Assembly (NCBI GenBank): GCA_003339605.1
Contig: QOVW01000075.1
Location: 1 to 40,953 of the forward strand
Length of the DNA stretch: 40,953 bases
Direction of reading: 5' to 3'
Source: Spirobacillus cienkowskii
Lineage (GTDB): Bacteria > Bdellovibrionota_B > Oligoflexia > Silvanigrellales > Silvanigrellaceae
Shown: positions 1-9,147 of the stretch, piece after piece
Layout of the letters: every line of letters begins with the position of its first letter
Numbering within the stretch: position 1 is the first letter of the stretch
The notes under the pieces: generated by a model
Databases searched by the model: none
What the model was told of the DNA's origin: nothing
Seen by the model: only the letters and a program-made list of their open reading frames with translations
Made by a program: the position numbers and the translations under genes

Positions 1-77
1 CTAGTGGTTGGAATCAATTAACACAAAAAATTGTCAAGTCAATTATGAATTCAAAACCTAAGGCAAGCTTATGTTAA

Positions 78-97
78 AAACTTAGTGGACGGCGTAT
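78..97 (+). repeat. 20-bp repeat, left copy (inverted partner at 40859-40878)
   Basis: The sequence AAACTTAGTGGACGGCGTAT recurs exactly on the minus strand at the other end of the window. Here it lies between an in-frame TAA (75-77), which closes a short open frame running in from the window edge (3-77), and the GH18 start. Read in the GH18 frame it encodes KLSGRRI, the same heptapeptide the right copy encodes inside a membrane protein. TATGTT also precedes both copies, with a different short spacer. At 50 percent GC in an AT-rich region, chance identity over 20 bp is unlikely. It may be a rearrangement junction, a remnant of the right-hand gene family, or a dispersed repeat. Confidence 0.6.
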
Positions 98-104
98 AAA
101 TTCT

Positions 105-917
105 TTGAACTTAAGAAAAATTATTCTTGCTTTTATTCAAGATGGAAAAAAATGTCTTCCTTCATGGGATGGTAGCTTTTATAATTCTTTAACAGAGCAA
201 AAATATATCAAAACTTTTAAATTATTAAAAGAAAACTCAATTGAATACCAAATTTCTTTAGGTGGTGCAGATGGCCATGATTTGTCGATTCAATGCGCCA
301 ATTCAGCAGAACTATTTCAGGCATATGAGAAAATTTATAATCTTTATTCTCCTTTAGGATTTGATTTTGATTTAGAAAGTCGTATTTTAAGTAAACCCAA
401 TTCAATAAATAAAATTATTCAAGCAATTAAAATTTTTCACACCAAATATCCAAATGTTTTAATAACATTAACTATTCCCACTATGCCGTATGGCATTGAA
501 AATAGAACAAAAAAATTAATAAAGGATTTAGCAGCAAATAAAATTACATTTACTGTCAATTTATTAGCAATGAGTTACCATAAAAAATACAACCAAAACA
601 TGGCAAAATATGCTATACAAGCAGCAAATAATTTAAAATTTTTTTTAAATTCGGTATATCCTAAAAAAGATCGCAAAGAGATTTGGAAAATTATACATAT
701 AACTCCAATGATTGGAATAAATGATATTAAAAATGAAGTATTTACAATTGCAAATGTGTCAGAGCTTAAAAGTTTTGCTGATAAAGTAAATATTGGAGGT
801 TTGCATATGTGGTCATTAGATCGTGATAAACCTTGCAATAACAAATCATCAATCCACTTTTGTTCCGGTATAAATACTCAAAAATATTTTGATTTTACAA
901 AAACTTTTTTAAAATGA
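105..917 (+). CDS. GH18 chitinase-like protein, possibly 5' truncated
   Basis: This resembles bacterial glycoside hydrolase family 18 chitinases, which cleave beta-1,4 GlcNAc chains by substrate-assisted catalysis. Visible motifs are SLGGADG (51-57, the SxGG strand), GFDFDLE (85-91, with catalytic acid Glu91, Asp87 and Asp89), MSY (156-158), PMIGINDIKNEVF (201-213) and the last-strand Trp in GGLHMWSLDRD (231-241). The first Asp of the classic DGxDxDxE motif is Leu84. The barrel starts at once (RKIILAFIQ), with no signal peptide, although such enzymes are normally exported. The only start in the open frame is TTG at 105. It has no good Shine-Dalgarno and lies eight bases after the 20-bp repeat. 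The gene may therefore be truncated or fused at its 5' end. The family call is firm; activity and export are open. Confidence 0.75.
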   Translation: MNLRKIILAFIQDGKKCLPSWDGSFYNSLTEQKYIKTFKLLKENSIEYQISLGGADGHDLSIQCANSAELFQAYEKIYNLYSPLGFDFDLESRILSKPNSINKIIQAIKIFHTKYPNVLITLTIPTMPYGIENRTKKLIKDLAANKITFTVNLLAMSYHKKYNQNMAKYAIQAANNLKFFLNSVYPKKDRKEIWKIIHITPMIGINDIKNEVFTIANVSELKSFADKVNIGGLHMWSLDRDKPCNNKSSIHFCSGINTQKYFDFTKTFLK

Positions 918-925
918 ATTCTGTA

Positions 926-954
926 TTGACATTATAAAAACTAATTAATAGAAT
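926..954 (+). promoter_or_regulatory. Sigma-70 promoter for the thioesterase gene
   Basis: TTGACA (926-931), a 17-base spacer and TAGAAT (949-954) form a near-consensus housekeeping promoter. It lies in the gap after the GH18 gene and about 65 bases before the thioesterase start. It suggests that gene has its own transcript. Confidence 0.6.
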
Positions 955-1019
955 AAATTTTAAATAAACAAATATAATTGTTTATTTATTTAATTTTGCC
1001 TTTCTAAAGCTATAATAAC

Positions 1020-1430
1020 ATGAATTTTCACAATAAAACTTATCAAATAAGAATTTCTGATATTAACTATGGAAATCATTTGGGACACGACAAATTAATT
1101 TCTATTGTTCATGATGCGCGTTGTTCTTTTTTTGATAGCATTGGTACAAGTGAACTCCACATCAATGAAGATCAAATGGGCTTGGTTGTTCATGAAGTGA
1201 ATTTTAAATACAAATCACAAATTCATTTCTTAGATAAAATTGAAGTTTTGTCTTATTTTACTGAAATAAGTGATTATACTGTAAAAATGAACTCTGAAAT
1301 TAAAAATATTAAACAAAATAAGATGTCTGCTGTTGGGTACATCAAATTAGTTTGCTTTAATTTCAAAAATAATAAAATTTCTAAATTTCCAAAAGAATTT
1401 GTCGAAAAATTACAAGAATTTTCTCATTAA
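1020..1430 (+). CDS. Hotdog-fold acyl-CoA thioesterase (4HBT/YbgC-like)
   Basis: This 136-aa protein has the length and layout of a single-hotdog thioesterase, which hydrolyses acyl-CoA or acyl-ACP thioesters in the cytoplasm. The N-terminus RISDINYGNHLGHDKL (11-26) matches the 4HBT pattern of Asp and Asn/His-rich loop before the long central helix (IVHDARCSFFDSIG). Alternating strands follow (VNFKYKSQIHFLDKIEVLSYF). No membrane segment or signal peptide is present. It has its own promoter and ends seven bases from the convergent dienelactone hydrolase gene. Substrate is not predictable. YbgC-type proteins usually sit by tol-pal genes, which are absent here. Confidence 0.75.
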   Translation: MNFHNKTYQIRISDINYGNHLGHDKLISIVHDARCSFFDSIGTSELHINEDQMGLVVHEVNFKYKSQIHFLDKIEVLSYFTEISDYTVKMNSEIKNIKQNKMSAVGYIKLVCFNFKNNKISKFPKEFVEKLQEFSH

Positions 1431-1437
1431 ACTATGT

Positions 1438-2289
1438 CTAAGAATGTTGTTTAATCCATTGCAACATTTCAGACAAAGCCTGTTCTGCCGAAGATTTTTG
1501 ATATGATGGACGATAATCAGCAAAAAAACCATGCTCCGCTTCAGGATAGATAATGATTTTTGATTTACTCTTTCCTTTTGCTAAGGCTTTTTCCATTTGC
1601 GCAACTTGATCCAAAGAAATATTTTTATCTTTACCAGCATACAAGCCAAGTACAGGAACTTTTAACTGCTGTGCAATATCAATTGGTGATTGAGATTTTT
1701 GTTCCGGCGGATTAACAAGGCTTCCATACCAAGCAATAGCACATTTTATTTTAGGATTATGCGCCGCATACATCCATGTCGCTTTACCACCCCAACAAAA
1801 TCCAGTCACAACTAAACGAGGCATATTTGCTTTTTTTGTGGCATTTAAATATTTGACCGTTGCATCAAGGTCTGCATTCACGTCTGCAACAGTAACTTTT
1901 GAAACAACATCTGAGATTATAGTTGGAATATCCTTAATATTTGCCACCTCTCCATGTCTTGCATACAAATAAGGTGCAATAGCGTAATAGCCAAGTTTTG
2001 CAAACCGTCTACACACATCGCGAATATGCTCATGCACACCAAAAATTTCGTGGCAAATAATGAGTGGTGTTAAGTTACTTTTTTGTTTAGGCATCGCTTG
2101 ATAAGCAGGTAACTCAATATTGCCAGACTTAATTTTTATTTCTGAAGCTTCTATGCCTTCTAAATCTGTCTCAATAACAGAAAATGCAACCTGCGATACA
2201 GCCAACGCAAATCCGATTGGCAGCGCTGTTTTCAGGACAAAATCCCTACGATTTACATTACGCAACTTCCCTTTGGAGTCTGTGAGCAT
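1438..2289 (-). CDS. Dienelactone hydrolase family protein, Tat-exported
   Basis: This is an alpha/beta hydrolase of the dienelactone hydrolase family. The expected triad is visible: nucleophile Cys in GFCWGG, Asp in AGKDKN and His in AEHGFF near the C-terminus. The N-terminus carries a twin-arginine motif (NRRDFVLK) followed by a hydrophobic stretch ending in AVSQVAFS, so export through the Tat pathway is likely. I start at the ATG at 2289 because GAGGG lies seven bases upstream; a further in-frame start at 2307 lacks such a site. The protein is 283 aa. Exported homologues are common and mostly uncharacterised, so the real substrate is unknown. It ends close to the convergent thioesterase. 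Confidence 0.8.
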   Translation of the reverse strand: MLTDSKGKLRNVNRRDFVLKTALPIGFALAVSQVAFSVIETDLEGIEASEIKIKSGNIELPAYQAMPKQKSNLTPLIICHEIFGVHEHIRDVCRRFAKLGYYAIAPYLYARHGEVANIKDIPTIISDVVSKVTVADVNADLDATVKYLNATKKANMPRLVVTGFCWGGKATWMYAAHNPKIKCAIAWYGSLVNPPEQKSQSPIDIAQQLKVPVLGLYAGKDKNISLDQVAQMEKALAKGKSKSKIIIYPEAEHGFFADYRPSYQKSSAEQALSEMLQWIKQHS

Positions 2290-2339
2290 AACAAAACCCT
2301 CAAACAAATTATTTAATTTATAAATATCAGTACTTTATA

Positions 2340-3791
2340 TCAAAACGGGGTTAATAAGTCAATTTTCTTTTTACTAGGCTCTTTAGGTAACATAATTGTA
2401 AAAACACTACCAAATCCCACTTCACTCCGTAGGGTTATTGTTCCTCCATGAGCCTGAACAATATGTTTGACAATTGCCAAACCAAGCCCAGAACCGCCAC
2501 CCAATCGATTGTGTGATTTGTCTACACGATAAAACCTTTCAAAGGCACGCAGACGAGAATGATTAGGAATCCCAATTCCTGTATCTTCTAAAAAAACGAT
2601 ATGATGCGTATCATTTTTGCGCACACTAATTTTCACAATACCACCAGGACGGTTGTACTTCACAGCATTGTCTACGAGGTTCACCAATACAGAATCAAAT
2701 CTTTGCGCATCAACATAAATTTCTTCAATTTCAGGATCCACATCCGACTGAATCTCAACTCCAGCTTGCTTTGCTTTAGGCAAAATATTTTCGACAACTC
2801 GTCGAATTCCTTCGTGAATTTGATAAGGTTTGATCACCAATGTCAACGATCCCGACTCGAGTCCTGTCACAATCAGCATTTCATCAATTAATTTTGTGAG
2901 ATTTTCTGAATTTCTTACAATCACAGTTAAAAAATTTTGTGCCATATCATTATCTTTTAATGCAGGCATGTCTTGAATAATTTCTGCATAACCACGAATT
3001 GCAGAAATTGGAGTTTTGAGCTCATGGCTGACATTTGCAAAAAACTCTCTGCGAATTTCTTCGCCTTTATGGATATCTGTGAGATCAAAAAGAAAAATCA
3101 TAAATACAGGATTTTGTTGTTCCGAATGCAAAACCACAATTTTAGCTCGCACACGCCGAATTTCAGGACCATCTAAATGCAAAGATTCAATAATTTGCGG
3201 CTGAATTGCGTGATCATGAGAAACATTTTGAATCATTTTTTTTATCAATTCTGATAGTTCAACGCTCCGTAACACTTCTAAAATATCGCGATCAGCAACA
3301 TCGGTGTACCAACCAAGCCATCTCCTGACTGTATTGTTAATTTTAAGCACTTTTCCTTGGTAATTAACAATAACAACACCTTCTCCTATGGCTGCAAAAA
3401 TTTCATCAAGTCTTGATGTTTGTTCTCGTGCTTCAAGAATACTGCCACGCATTCTTTTGGCCATATCTTGCACAGCACGCGCAATTCTCGAAAATTCATC
3501 ATGCCCAACAATAGCCACCTTATCAACGCCAACATCAAAACCACCATGACGCGTAAGTTGTAATAAAGATTGCGTTGGTTTATCAACAAGCACGTACAAA
3601 ATAAAGTAACAATAAATTAAAAATATTGGTAACACAAAAAATATTGGTAAAAATTGAACAATTAACAAACAAAAAAAAGTGCCAATAATAATACCTAAAA
3701 AAATTCTTTGTTTAACTGTACTTGGATAAAAAACAGAAATTAAGGGACGTAAATTCGCTTTAACATTTGCTAAGTGAGAATTTGAGCTCAC
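2340..3791 (-). CDS. PhoR-like sensor histidine kinase
   Basis: This is a membrane histidine kinase of 483 aa. Two adjacent hydrophobic segments (about 28-69) have almost no loop between them, so it probably senses within the membrane or cytoplasm. A HAMP-like stretch (about 70-122) and a PAS domain (about 126-240) follow. The HisKA H-box is FFANVSHELKTP, with phospho-acceptor His256. The ATPase domain shows the N-box NLVDNAVKY (371-379), DTGIGIP (403-409) and GGGSGLGLAI (431-440). The start is GTG and overlaps the dtd stop by four bases (GTGA), which suggests translational coupling. No response regulator lies next to it, so its partner is elsewhere. PhoR-type phosphate signalling is the nearest family match, not a proven role. 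Confidence 0.85.
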   Translation of the reverse strand: MSSNSHLANVKANLRPLISVFYPSTVKQRIFLGIIIGTFFCLLIVQFLPIFFVLPIFLIYCYFILYVLVDKPTQSLLQLTRHGGFDVGVDKVAIVGHDEFSRIARAVQDMAKRMRGSILEAREQTSRLDEIFAAIGEGVVIVNYQGKVLKINNTVRRWLGWYTDVADRDILEVLRSVELSELIKKMIQNVSHDHAIQPQIIESLHLDGPEIRRVRAKIVVLHSEQQNPVFMIFLFDLTDIHKGEEIRREFFANVSHELKTPISAIRGYAEIIQDMPALKDNDMAQNFLTVIVRNSENLTKLIDEMLIVTGLESGSLTLVIKPYQIHEGIRRVVENILPKAKQAGVEIQSDVDPEIEEIYVDAQRFDSVLVNLVDNAVKYNRPGGIVKISVRKNDTHHIVFLEDTGIGIPNHSRLRAFERFYRVDKSHNRLGGGSGLGLAIVKHIVQAHGGTITLRSEVGFGSVFTIMLPKEPSKKKIDLLTPF

Positions 3792-4327
3792 ACAATTCCT
3801 TTCGCATCAGATTCAATAATTAAAGTTACAGGCCCATCATTACAAAACGAAACTTTCATATCTGCAGCAAACTGCCCGTGAAATATGGGTAAATTTGCTG
3901 CCTTTAATTTTAGTATCTGTAAAAATTTCTCATACATTGGCTCTGCAATCAATTTATTTGCGGCAAAAAGAAAATGTGGTCTATTTGATTTGCGACAGTC
4001 TGCAAACAATGTAAATTGACTAATTATATAAAACCCTCCGCAAATATCTTTGATAGAATGATTCATTTTACCTTGTGCGTCTTCAAAAACTCTTAGTAAA
4101 AGTAGTTTATCCACAAGTTTACTTAATGCTTGGTGATGATAATCTAAATATAAATTTAAATTGTTTTGTTGTTCTTCAAGCAAATCGATTTCAACTTTTT
4201 CAGCAAAACCAAAACCTAAAAAAACAACTAAACCATAATCCAGTTTTCCCTGTGAAACATCGTCAATACAGACTTCTGCATGCTTTGCACGTTGGACAAC
4301 ACACCGATAGCGGAGTTTTTTATACAT
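3788..4327 (-). CDS. dtd: D-aminoacyl-tRNA deacylase
   Basis: DTD removes D-amino acids mischarged onto tRNA, and also glycine from tRNA-Ala. The two signature motifs are present: SQFTLFAD in mid-protein and NDGPVTLIIES near the C-terminus (usual form NxGPVT). At 179 aa it is longer than the usual 145 or so. The extra length is an insertion rich in Leu, Asn and Gln after the second strand (EEQQNNLNLYLDYHHQ). It follows hemL on the same strand after about 30 bases and overlaps the downstream kinase start by four bases. Confidence 0.9.
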   Translation of the reverse strand: MYKKLRYRCVVQRAKHAEVCIDDVSQGKLDYGLVVFLGFGFAEKVEIDLLEEQQNNLNLYLDYHHQALSKLVDKLLLLRVFEDAQGKMNHSIKDICGGFYIISQFTLFADCRKSNRPHFLFAANKLIAEPMYEKFLQILKLKAANLPIFHGQFAADMKVSFCNDGPVTLIIESDAKGIV

Positions 4328-4358
4328 TTTTTATTCCATGCTTAATGTTTTACGCATA

Positions 4359-5672
4359 TTAATTGTTGCGCTTTAAAACATCTTTAATAACTAAAACCAA
4401 TTTTTCTAAGTCTGATTTTTCGATGCATGTGCTTAAAAAACCAACTTCATAACCACTTGGTCCAAGGTAAATTCCTTCACAAAGTAACGCATGAAATACC
4501 TTATTAAATAAAGTCATATCTGTTCTCGATACTTCTGCAAAATTTTTAGGAAGTTTATTTGTTCCATAAAAGAAACAAAAAAACGAGGCCACCCTAAAGT
4601 AACAAATCTTTGATTGTTCCATAAACTCTGTCAGCTGTTTCTGTACTAAAAGATCGAAATACTCTCCCAACGATTCTAACTGACAAAAAGCATTTTGTTC
4701 TTCTATGGCGCATAGAGTTGTAAACCCTGCGACCATTGCAAGAGGATTACCCGATAACGTTCCAGCCTGATAGGCACTGCCTAATGGAGAAATGTGTTGC
4801 ATAATTTCTTTTTTGCCACCATAGGCTGCAGCAGGAAGACCGCCTCCAATAATTTTACCAAAAGTCCATAAATCAGGTTGTATTTGAAAATACTCCGCGG
4901 CACCGCCACGACAAAGACGAAAACCTGTCATCACTTCATCAAAAATTAAAACCGTTCCATATTTTTTGGTGATATCACGCAAAAAGTGCATAAACTTTGG
5001 TTCAGGCGCAACAAGTCCCATATTTGCGGCAATGGGCTCAATAATGACAGCGGCAATATCAGAACCGTACTGATTAAAAATTTCGGAAACACTTTCTTGA
5101 CTATTGTAAATAGCAGTTAAGGTGTCTTGAATCGTTCCCTCAGGCACACCCGCAGAGCTTGTATTGCCTAATGTCGCAAGTCCACTTCCTGCTTTCACTA
5201 AAAATTGATCCGCATGACCGTGATAACAGCCTTCAAATTTAACAAATTTATTTCTTTTGGTTGCAGCACGGGCTGCGCGCACTGCACTCATTGTCGCCTC
5301 TGTACCACTGCTGACAAAACGCATCATCTCTAAACCAGGAATCCATTGTTGCATTTTTTCGGCAAGCTGCACTTCGAGTTCGGATGGGGCACCAAAAGTG
5401 ATGGCTTTGTCTAGCTGCTTGTGCAGTGCAGAAACAACACTTGGGTGAGAATACCCTAAAATGAGTGGCCCCCAAGAAGAACAAAAATCAACAAAAGCGT
5501 TGCCATCAACATCAAATAAGTATTTGCCATGCCCATGAGAAAACACCAATGGCTCACCACCAACAGAACGAAAAGACCGCACCGGAGAGTTTACGCCTCC
5601 AGGAAATATGTTGCGACTTCTTTCCATGACAGACAATGAATTTGAATTTTTGAGCAATTGTTCATTAAGCAT
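4359..5672 (-). CDS. hemL: Glutamate-1-semialdehyde 2,1-aminomutase
   Basis: This PLP enzyme makes 5-aminolevulinate for tetrapyrrole synthesis by the C5 pathway. It has the class-III aminotransferase fold: [12 protein letters not shown] (119-130) for PLP phosphate binding, FDEVMTGFR (244-252) and the Schiff-base lysine in [11 protein letters not shown] (Lys273). The N-terminal [14 protein letters not shown] is typical of HemL. Its length of 437 aa is normal. Its ATG lies eight bases inside the end of pyrG, so the two are probably cotranscribed and coupled. Confidence 0.95.
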   Translation of the reverse strand: MLNEQLLKNSNSLSVMERSRNIFPGGVNSPVRSFRSVGGEPLVFSHGHGKYLFDVDGNAFVDFCSSWGPLILGYSHPSVVSALHKQLDKAITFGAPSELEVQLAEKMQQWIPGLEMMRFVSSGTEATMSAVRAARAATKRNKFVKFEGCYHGHADQFLVKAGSGLATLGNTSSAGVPEGTIQDTLTAIYNSQESVSEIFNQYGSDIAAVIIEPIAANMGLVAPEPKFMHFLRDITKKYGTVLIFDEVMTGFRLCRGGAAEYFQIQPDLWTFGKIIGGGLPAAAYGGKKEIMQHISPLGSAYQAGTLSGNPLAMVAGFTTLCAIEEQNAFCQLESLGEYFDLLVQKQLTEFMEQSKICYFRVASFFCFFYGTNKLPKNFAEVSRTDMTLFNKVFHALLCEGIYLGPSGYEVGFLSTCIEKSDLEKLVLVIKDVLKRNN

Positions 5673-7332
5673 AACTACTTTCCTCTAGTTTACGTTTATG
5701 ATGAATAAGAGCCGCGGCAATAAAATCTTTAAATAATGGATGAGGGGCAATCGGTCTGCTTTTGAGTTCTGGATGCGCTTGGCATGCTAAAAACCACAAA
5801 TGATCTTTTAATTCCATCATCTCAACCAGAGTTCCGTCTGGACTTTCTCCAGAAACTAAAAACCCAGCTTCTTCAAATCGATGTTTAAACTTTAAATTAA
5901 ATTCATAACGATGACGATGTCTTTCGCTCACTGTGTCTGACTGATACGCAAAGAACGCTTTTGTATTACGGCGCACAACGCAATCGTAAGCGCCAAGTCG
6001 CATGCTACCGCCTTTGCGATCAATTCCTTGTTGGCTTTCCATCAAGTGAATCACTTTATTTTTTGCATGACTATCAAACTCTTCTGATGTTGCATCCGCA
6101 ATTGCAAGTTTATTGCGCGCGAATTCAAGGCAAGCAAGCTGCATACCAAGACAAATACCAAAAAAAGGAACATCGTTTTCGCGAGCATAATGGATTGCTG
6201 CCATTTTACCTAAAATACCACGATCACCAAAACCACCAGGAACAAGAATGGCATCATACTCTTTCAAAACTTCTTTTGCATTTTGCAAAGTCAGTTGTTC
6301 AGAATCAATCCCAACAATTTTTACCTGTGACTCATTTGCAATTCCTGCGTGGGTAAGGGCTTCATAAACAGATTTATACGAATCGCGTGTGCCCATATAC
6401 TTGCCCACCACAGCCACTTGAATATGATGTTTTGGCCGTTCGATGCACTCAATAATTCGATTCCATTCTGCTAAATTGGGTTGTGCCGTCCAAATTCCAA
6501 GCAATTCGACAATACGAGCATCCATGCGTTGCTCATGATAAATAATCGGCATTTTATAAATACTATCTGCATCAAGTGCCTCAAATACATTTTCTTTTGG
6601 CAAGTTGCAAAATGTAGAAATTTTTAATCTCACATCTTGTGCCATAGGCTGATCAGCTCTACAGATTAGGATATCTGGTTGAATTCCAATAGAGCGTAGT
6701 TCTTTGACCGAGTGCTGAGTGGGCTTTGTTTTGAGTTCTCCAGCTGCACGAATATACGGAACAAGAGTGACATGGATAAAAATAGAATTTTCTTTGCCAA
6801 CATCGTTACGGAACTGGCGGATTGCCTCGAGAAATGGTAGGCTCTCGATATCGCCAATGGTACCACCAATTTCTACGATTGAAACATCAGCACCTTCAGA
6901 CGCTGTGATGATATTTGCTTTTATTTGGTCTGTAATATGAGGAATCACTTGCACAGTTCCTCCCAAATAATCGCCACGGCGTTCTTTGCTGATGACGGTA
7001 TCGTAGACTTGGCCTGAGGTAAAACTATTGCGTTTTGCTAAATTTGCTTTAGTAAATCTTTGATAATGACCCAAGTCGAGATCGGTTTCTGCACCGTCAT
7101 CTGTGACAAACACTTCTCCATGTTGAAATGGAGACATTGTCCCAGGGTCAACGTTTATGTAAGGATCCATTTTTGTCATGGCTACGCGCAAACCGCGCGT
7201 CTCCAGCAATGCTCCGATACTTGCGGCAGCGAGCCCTTTTCCAATACTGGAAACGACGCCTCCTGTAACAAATATATACTTTACGGGATGTTGAGAGAAC
7301 CTTTGATGGGATTTAGTATCGTATTGATGCAT
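5665..7332 (-). CDS. pyrG: CTP synthase
   Basis: This enzyme converts UTP to CTP using ATP and glutamine. The N-terminal synthetase domain starts with [16 protein letters not shown]. The C-terminal class-I amidotransferase domain has the nucleophile in [11 protein letters not shown] and the His-Glu pair in [10 protein letters not shown] start at the ATG at 7332 (555 aa) because GGAG lies seven bases upstream and the family begins just after this point; an upstream in-frame start would add 14 unsupported residues. It heads the minus-strand run pyrG-hemL-dtd-kinase and diverges from the gene at 7413 across about 80 bases. Confidence 0.96.
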   Translation of the reverse strand: MHQYDTKSHQRFSQHPVKYIFVTGGVVSSIGKGLAAASIGALLETRGLRVAMTKMDPYINVDPGTMSPFQHGEVFVTDDGAETDLDLGHYQRFTKANLAKRNSFTSGQVYDTVISKERRGDYLGGTVQVIPHITDQIKANIITASEGADVSIVEIGGTIGDIESLPFLEAIRQFRNDVGKENSIFIHVTLVPYIRAAGELKTKPTQHSVKELRSIGIQPDILICRADQPMAQDVRLKISTFCNLPKENVFEALDADSIYKMPIIYHEQRMDARIVELLGIWTAQPNLAEWNRIIECIERPKHHIQVAVVGKYMGTRDSYKSVYEALTHAGIANESQVKIVGIDSEQLTLQNAKEVLKEYDAILVPGGFGDRGILGKMAAIHYARENDVPFFGICLGMQLACLEFARNKLAIADATSEEFDSHAKNKVIHLMESQQGIDRKGGSMRLGAYDCVVRRNTKAFFAYQSDTVSERHRHRYEFNLKFKHRFEEAGFLVSGESPDGTLVEMMELKDHLWFLACQAHPELKSRPIAPHPLFKDFIAAALIHHKRKLEESSYA

Positions 7333-7412
7333 TGATATACTCCGTTCGACAATCTTGTTTCGACACGGGAACACAGGGTAACACTAACTTATGGTCAGGA
7401 GTCAAGAAAACA

Positions 7413-9071
7413 ATGAAGAATCTGCGCAACCAATTTCAAATGAGTGCAGAACAGCAATCCACTGACGGTATTGTCTCTCATATGTTAATGGGTTTTGTGG
7501 AACGAAAAATTTCTCCACAAACCATTGCTGATGTTCTACGTGCACAAATTTTTGAATCCAATGTGCCTTCTTATCTTTTAAATACAGCAACCTGTAATGG
7601 CATTTTAGAAGCCGTTACGCATGCAAATTCAACCGAAGATTGCAGTGATTTGGTATTTTACCTCGCAACGCATCCCCAATTTCCGGAATTCTTATCATTT
7701 AAATCAGCGACAGGATCACTACGCGTGTTATTACGGTATGTGCAAAAAAATTTTCAACACGACTCACACAATCCTTTAAAAATTGATAAAATGATTGAAG
7801 TATTATCTGAGAAAGTTTTATCTTTTTTTCATTCTCGAAAGCCTATAGACTTAAATGACAAGGCAAGCTTAACTGCTGCAATTAAAATGACCAATCCTTT
7901 TTTATCAAAAATGATGAGAAACTCGAGTAATTTTCAGCATCTTCGTTTTATGCTTATGTCGCCAAACGACTACATTAATGATACAACAGTTGCAACAATA
8001 AGGCCAGAACCTTTAGAAATGATAAATATAATACTCAAATCTACAGATGACCATTTGCATCACAACGGCACTTTTTATTATAAAACAAATCCAACACTCA
8101 TTGGCACAACTGGTCGTATTAAACATCTCAACACCGTATTAGACATTATCAAATCAAATAAGCTATCTGAATTTAAAATTGGCTTTATTATAGAATGGTT
8201 ATTTGAAAAGGCTTTAGTTGAAACCATTTTACACGAAGACAACTACGACAATTATACGCGTGCTATCATAACAGCTACAGAAAATAGCACCACTCATGTA
8301 CAAATAATACGAGGACTTATAAAAGCAATTCAAAAAGATTTTTCATTTATTAACTCTCATCCACTTCAAAAAATAAAAGAAAATAGTGAAAATTTATTTG
8401 AAAAAGCAACACTTTTGACTCAATGCATTTTTCCTGTGTTAGAGACATTAACAGAAAAAGACAGTCAATATGTGTCTAAATACATTGCCAATTGGGCAAT
8501 AGAAATGCCAATTAATAATGAAGAAAGTCGTTTTTTTAAACGCTTTCACTGGCGATGGATTCGCTCTCTTGCATCACACATTTGGGATGCAAGCCTAAGA
8601 GAACCACCTAAATGGGTAATTGAGGGTGGTAGCAAGTATTGTGCAACCATATTTCAAATCGCACCAGCATTATGGTTACAAGAATACTCTTCCTCATTAC
8701 TCGAAAAAGTGTATCGAGAAACTTTGCAAGATAATTTTGAACCCTCAACACCACACATTGATTACGTAGAATTTCTTGCTCGTTCAATGAGAAAAAAGTC
8801 ACCTTTCTTTGCTAGCAGAACAGAATCATTATATGCCCTCAAACTTTTATCAAGATTAACACGCTCAGAAACACAACAGTTCACCAGTGCTGAAGCCAGA
8901 TTTCAATCTTTACTTCATAATATTAATCATCAACAAGAATTATCAGGAGAGTATGCTCTTTGGAAAGAGATTTTATTAAACAGCGATTTTGAAAATAATT
9001 TAGGACTCAATTCTGTTTCACGAGCTCTCGCAGTACTTGCAAGACTTGCTAAAGAAACAGCAAAAAAGTGA
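7413..9071 (+). CDS. Unrecognised 552-aa helical protein
   Basis: I do not recognise a family. The protein is 552 aa, has no signal peptide or membrane segment, and reads as mostly alpha-helical with repeated amphipathic helices, so a helical-repeat scaffold is possible. His, Asn and Ser are frequent, and aromatic-rich patches occur (for example RFFKRFHWRWIRSLASHIWD). No catalytic motif stands out. I start at the ATG at 7413, where AGGAG lies 11 bases upstream; an open frame extends back to 7332 but overlaps the pyrG leader. The AsnB-like gene follows on the same strand after 76 bases and may share its transcript. Confidence 0.6.
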   Translation: MKNLRNQFQMSAEQQSTDGIVSHMLMGFVERKISPQTIADVLRAQIFESNVPSYLLNTATCNGILEAVTHANSTEDCSDLVFYLATHPQFPEFLSFKSATGSLRVLLRYVQKNFQHDSHNPLKIDKMIEVLSEKVLSFFHSRKPIDLNDKASLTAAIKMTNPFLSKMMRNSSNFQHLRFMLMSPNDYINDTTVATIRPEPLEMINIILKSTDDHLHHNGTFYYKTNPTLIGTTGRIKHLNTVLDIIKSNKLSEFKIGFIIEWLFEKALVETILHEDNYDNYTRAIITATENSTTHVQIIRGLIKAIQKDFSFINSHPLQKIKENSENLFEKATLLTQCIFPVLETLTEKDSQYVSKYIANWAIEMPINNEESRFFKRFHWRWIRSLASHIWDASLREPPKWVIEGGSKYCATIFQIAPALWLQEYSSSLLEKVYRETLQDNFEPSTPHIDYVEFLARSMRKKSPFFASRTESLYALKLLSRLTRSETQQFTSAEARFQSLLHNINHQQELSGEYALWKEILLNSDFENNLGLNSVSRALAVLARLAKETAKK

Positions 9072-9147
9072 TCTTACCCAAATTATATTTAGTAATAAAA
9101 TACAAAGCAATTATAAAAAATTGTTTTAATATGAAAAGTAGGTTAAT

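Noticed and set aside
1-77. A coding remnant ending in TAA at 75-77.
   Set aside because: Only about 24 codons are visible at the window edge, too short to assign; noted under the left repeat only.
5961-6356. A 131-codon plus-strand frame opposite pyrG.
   Set aside because: Gln/His/Tyr-rich composition is typical of an antisense shadow; pyrG is intact here.
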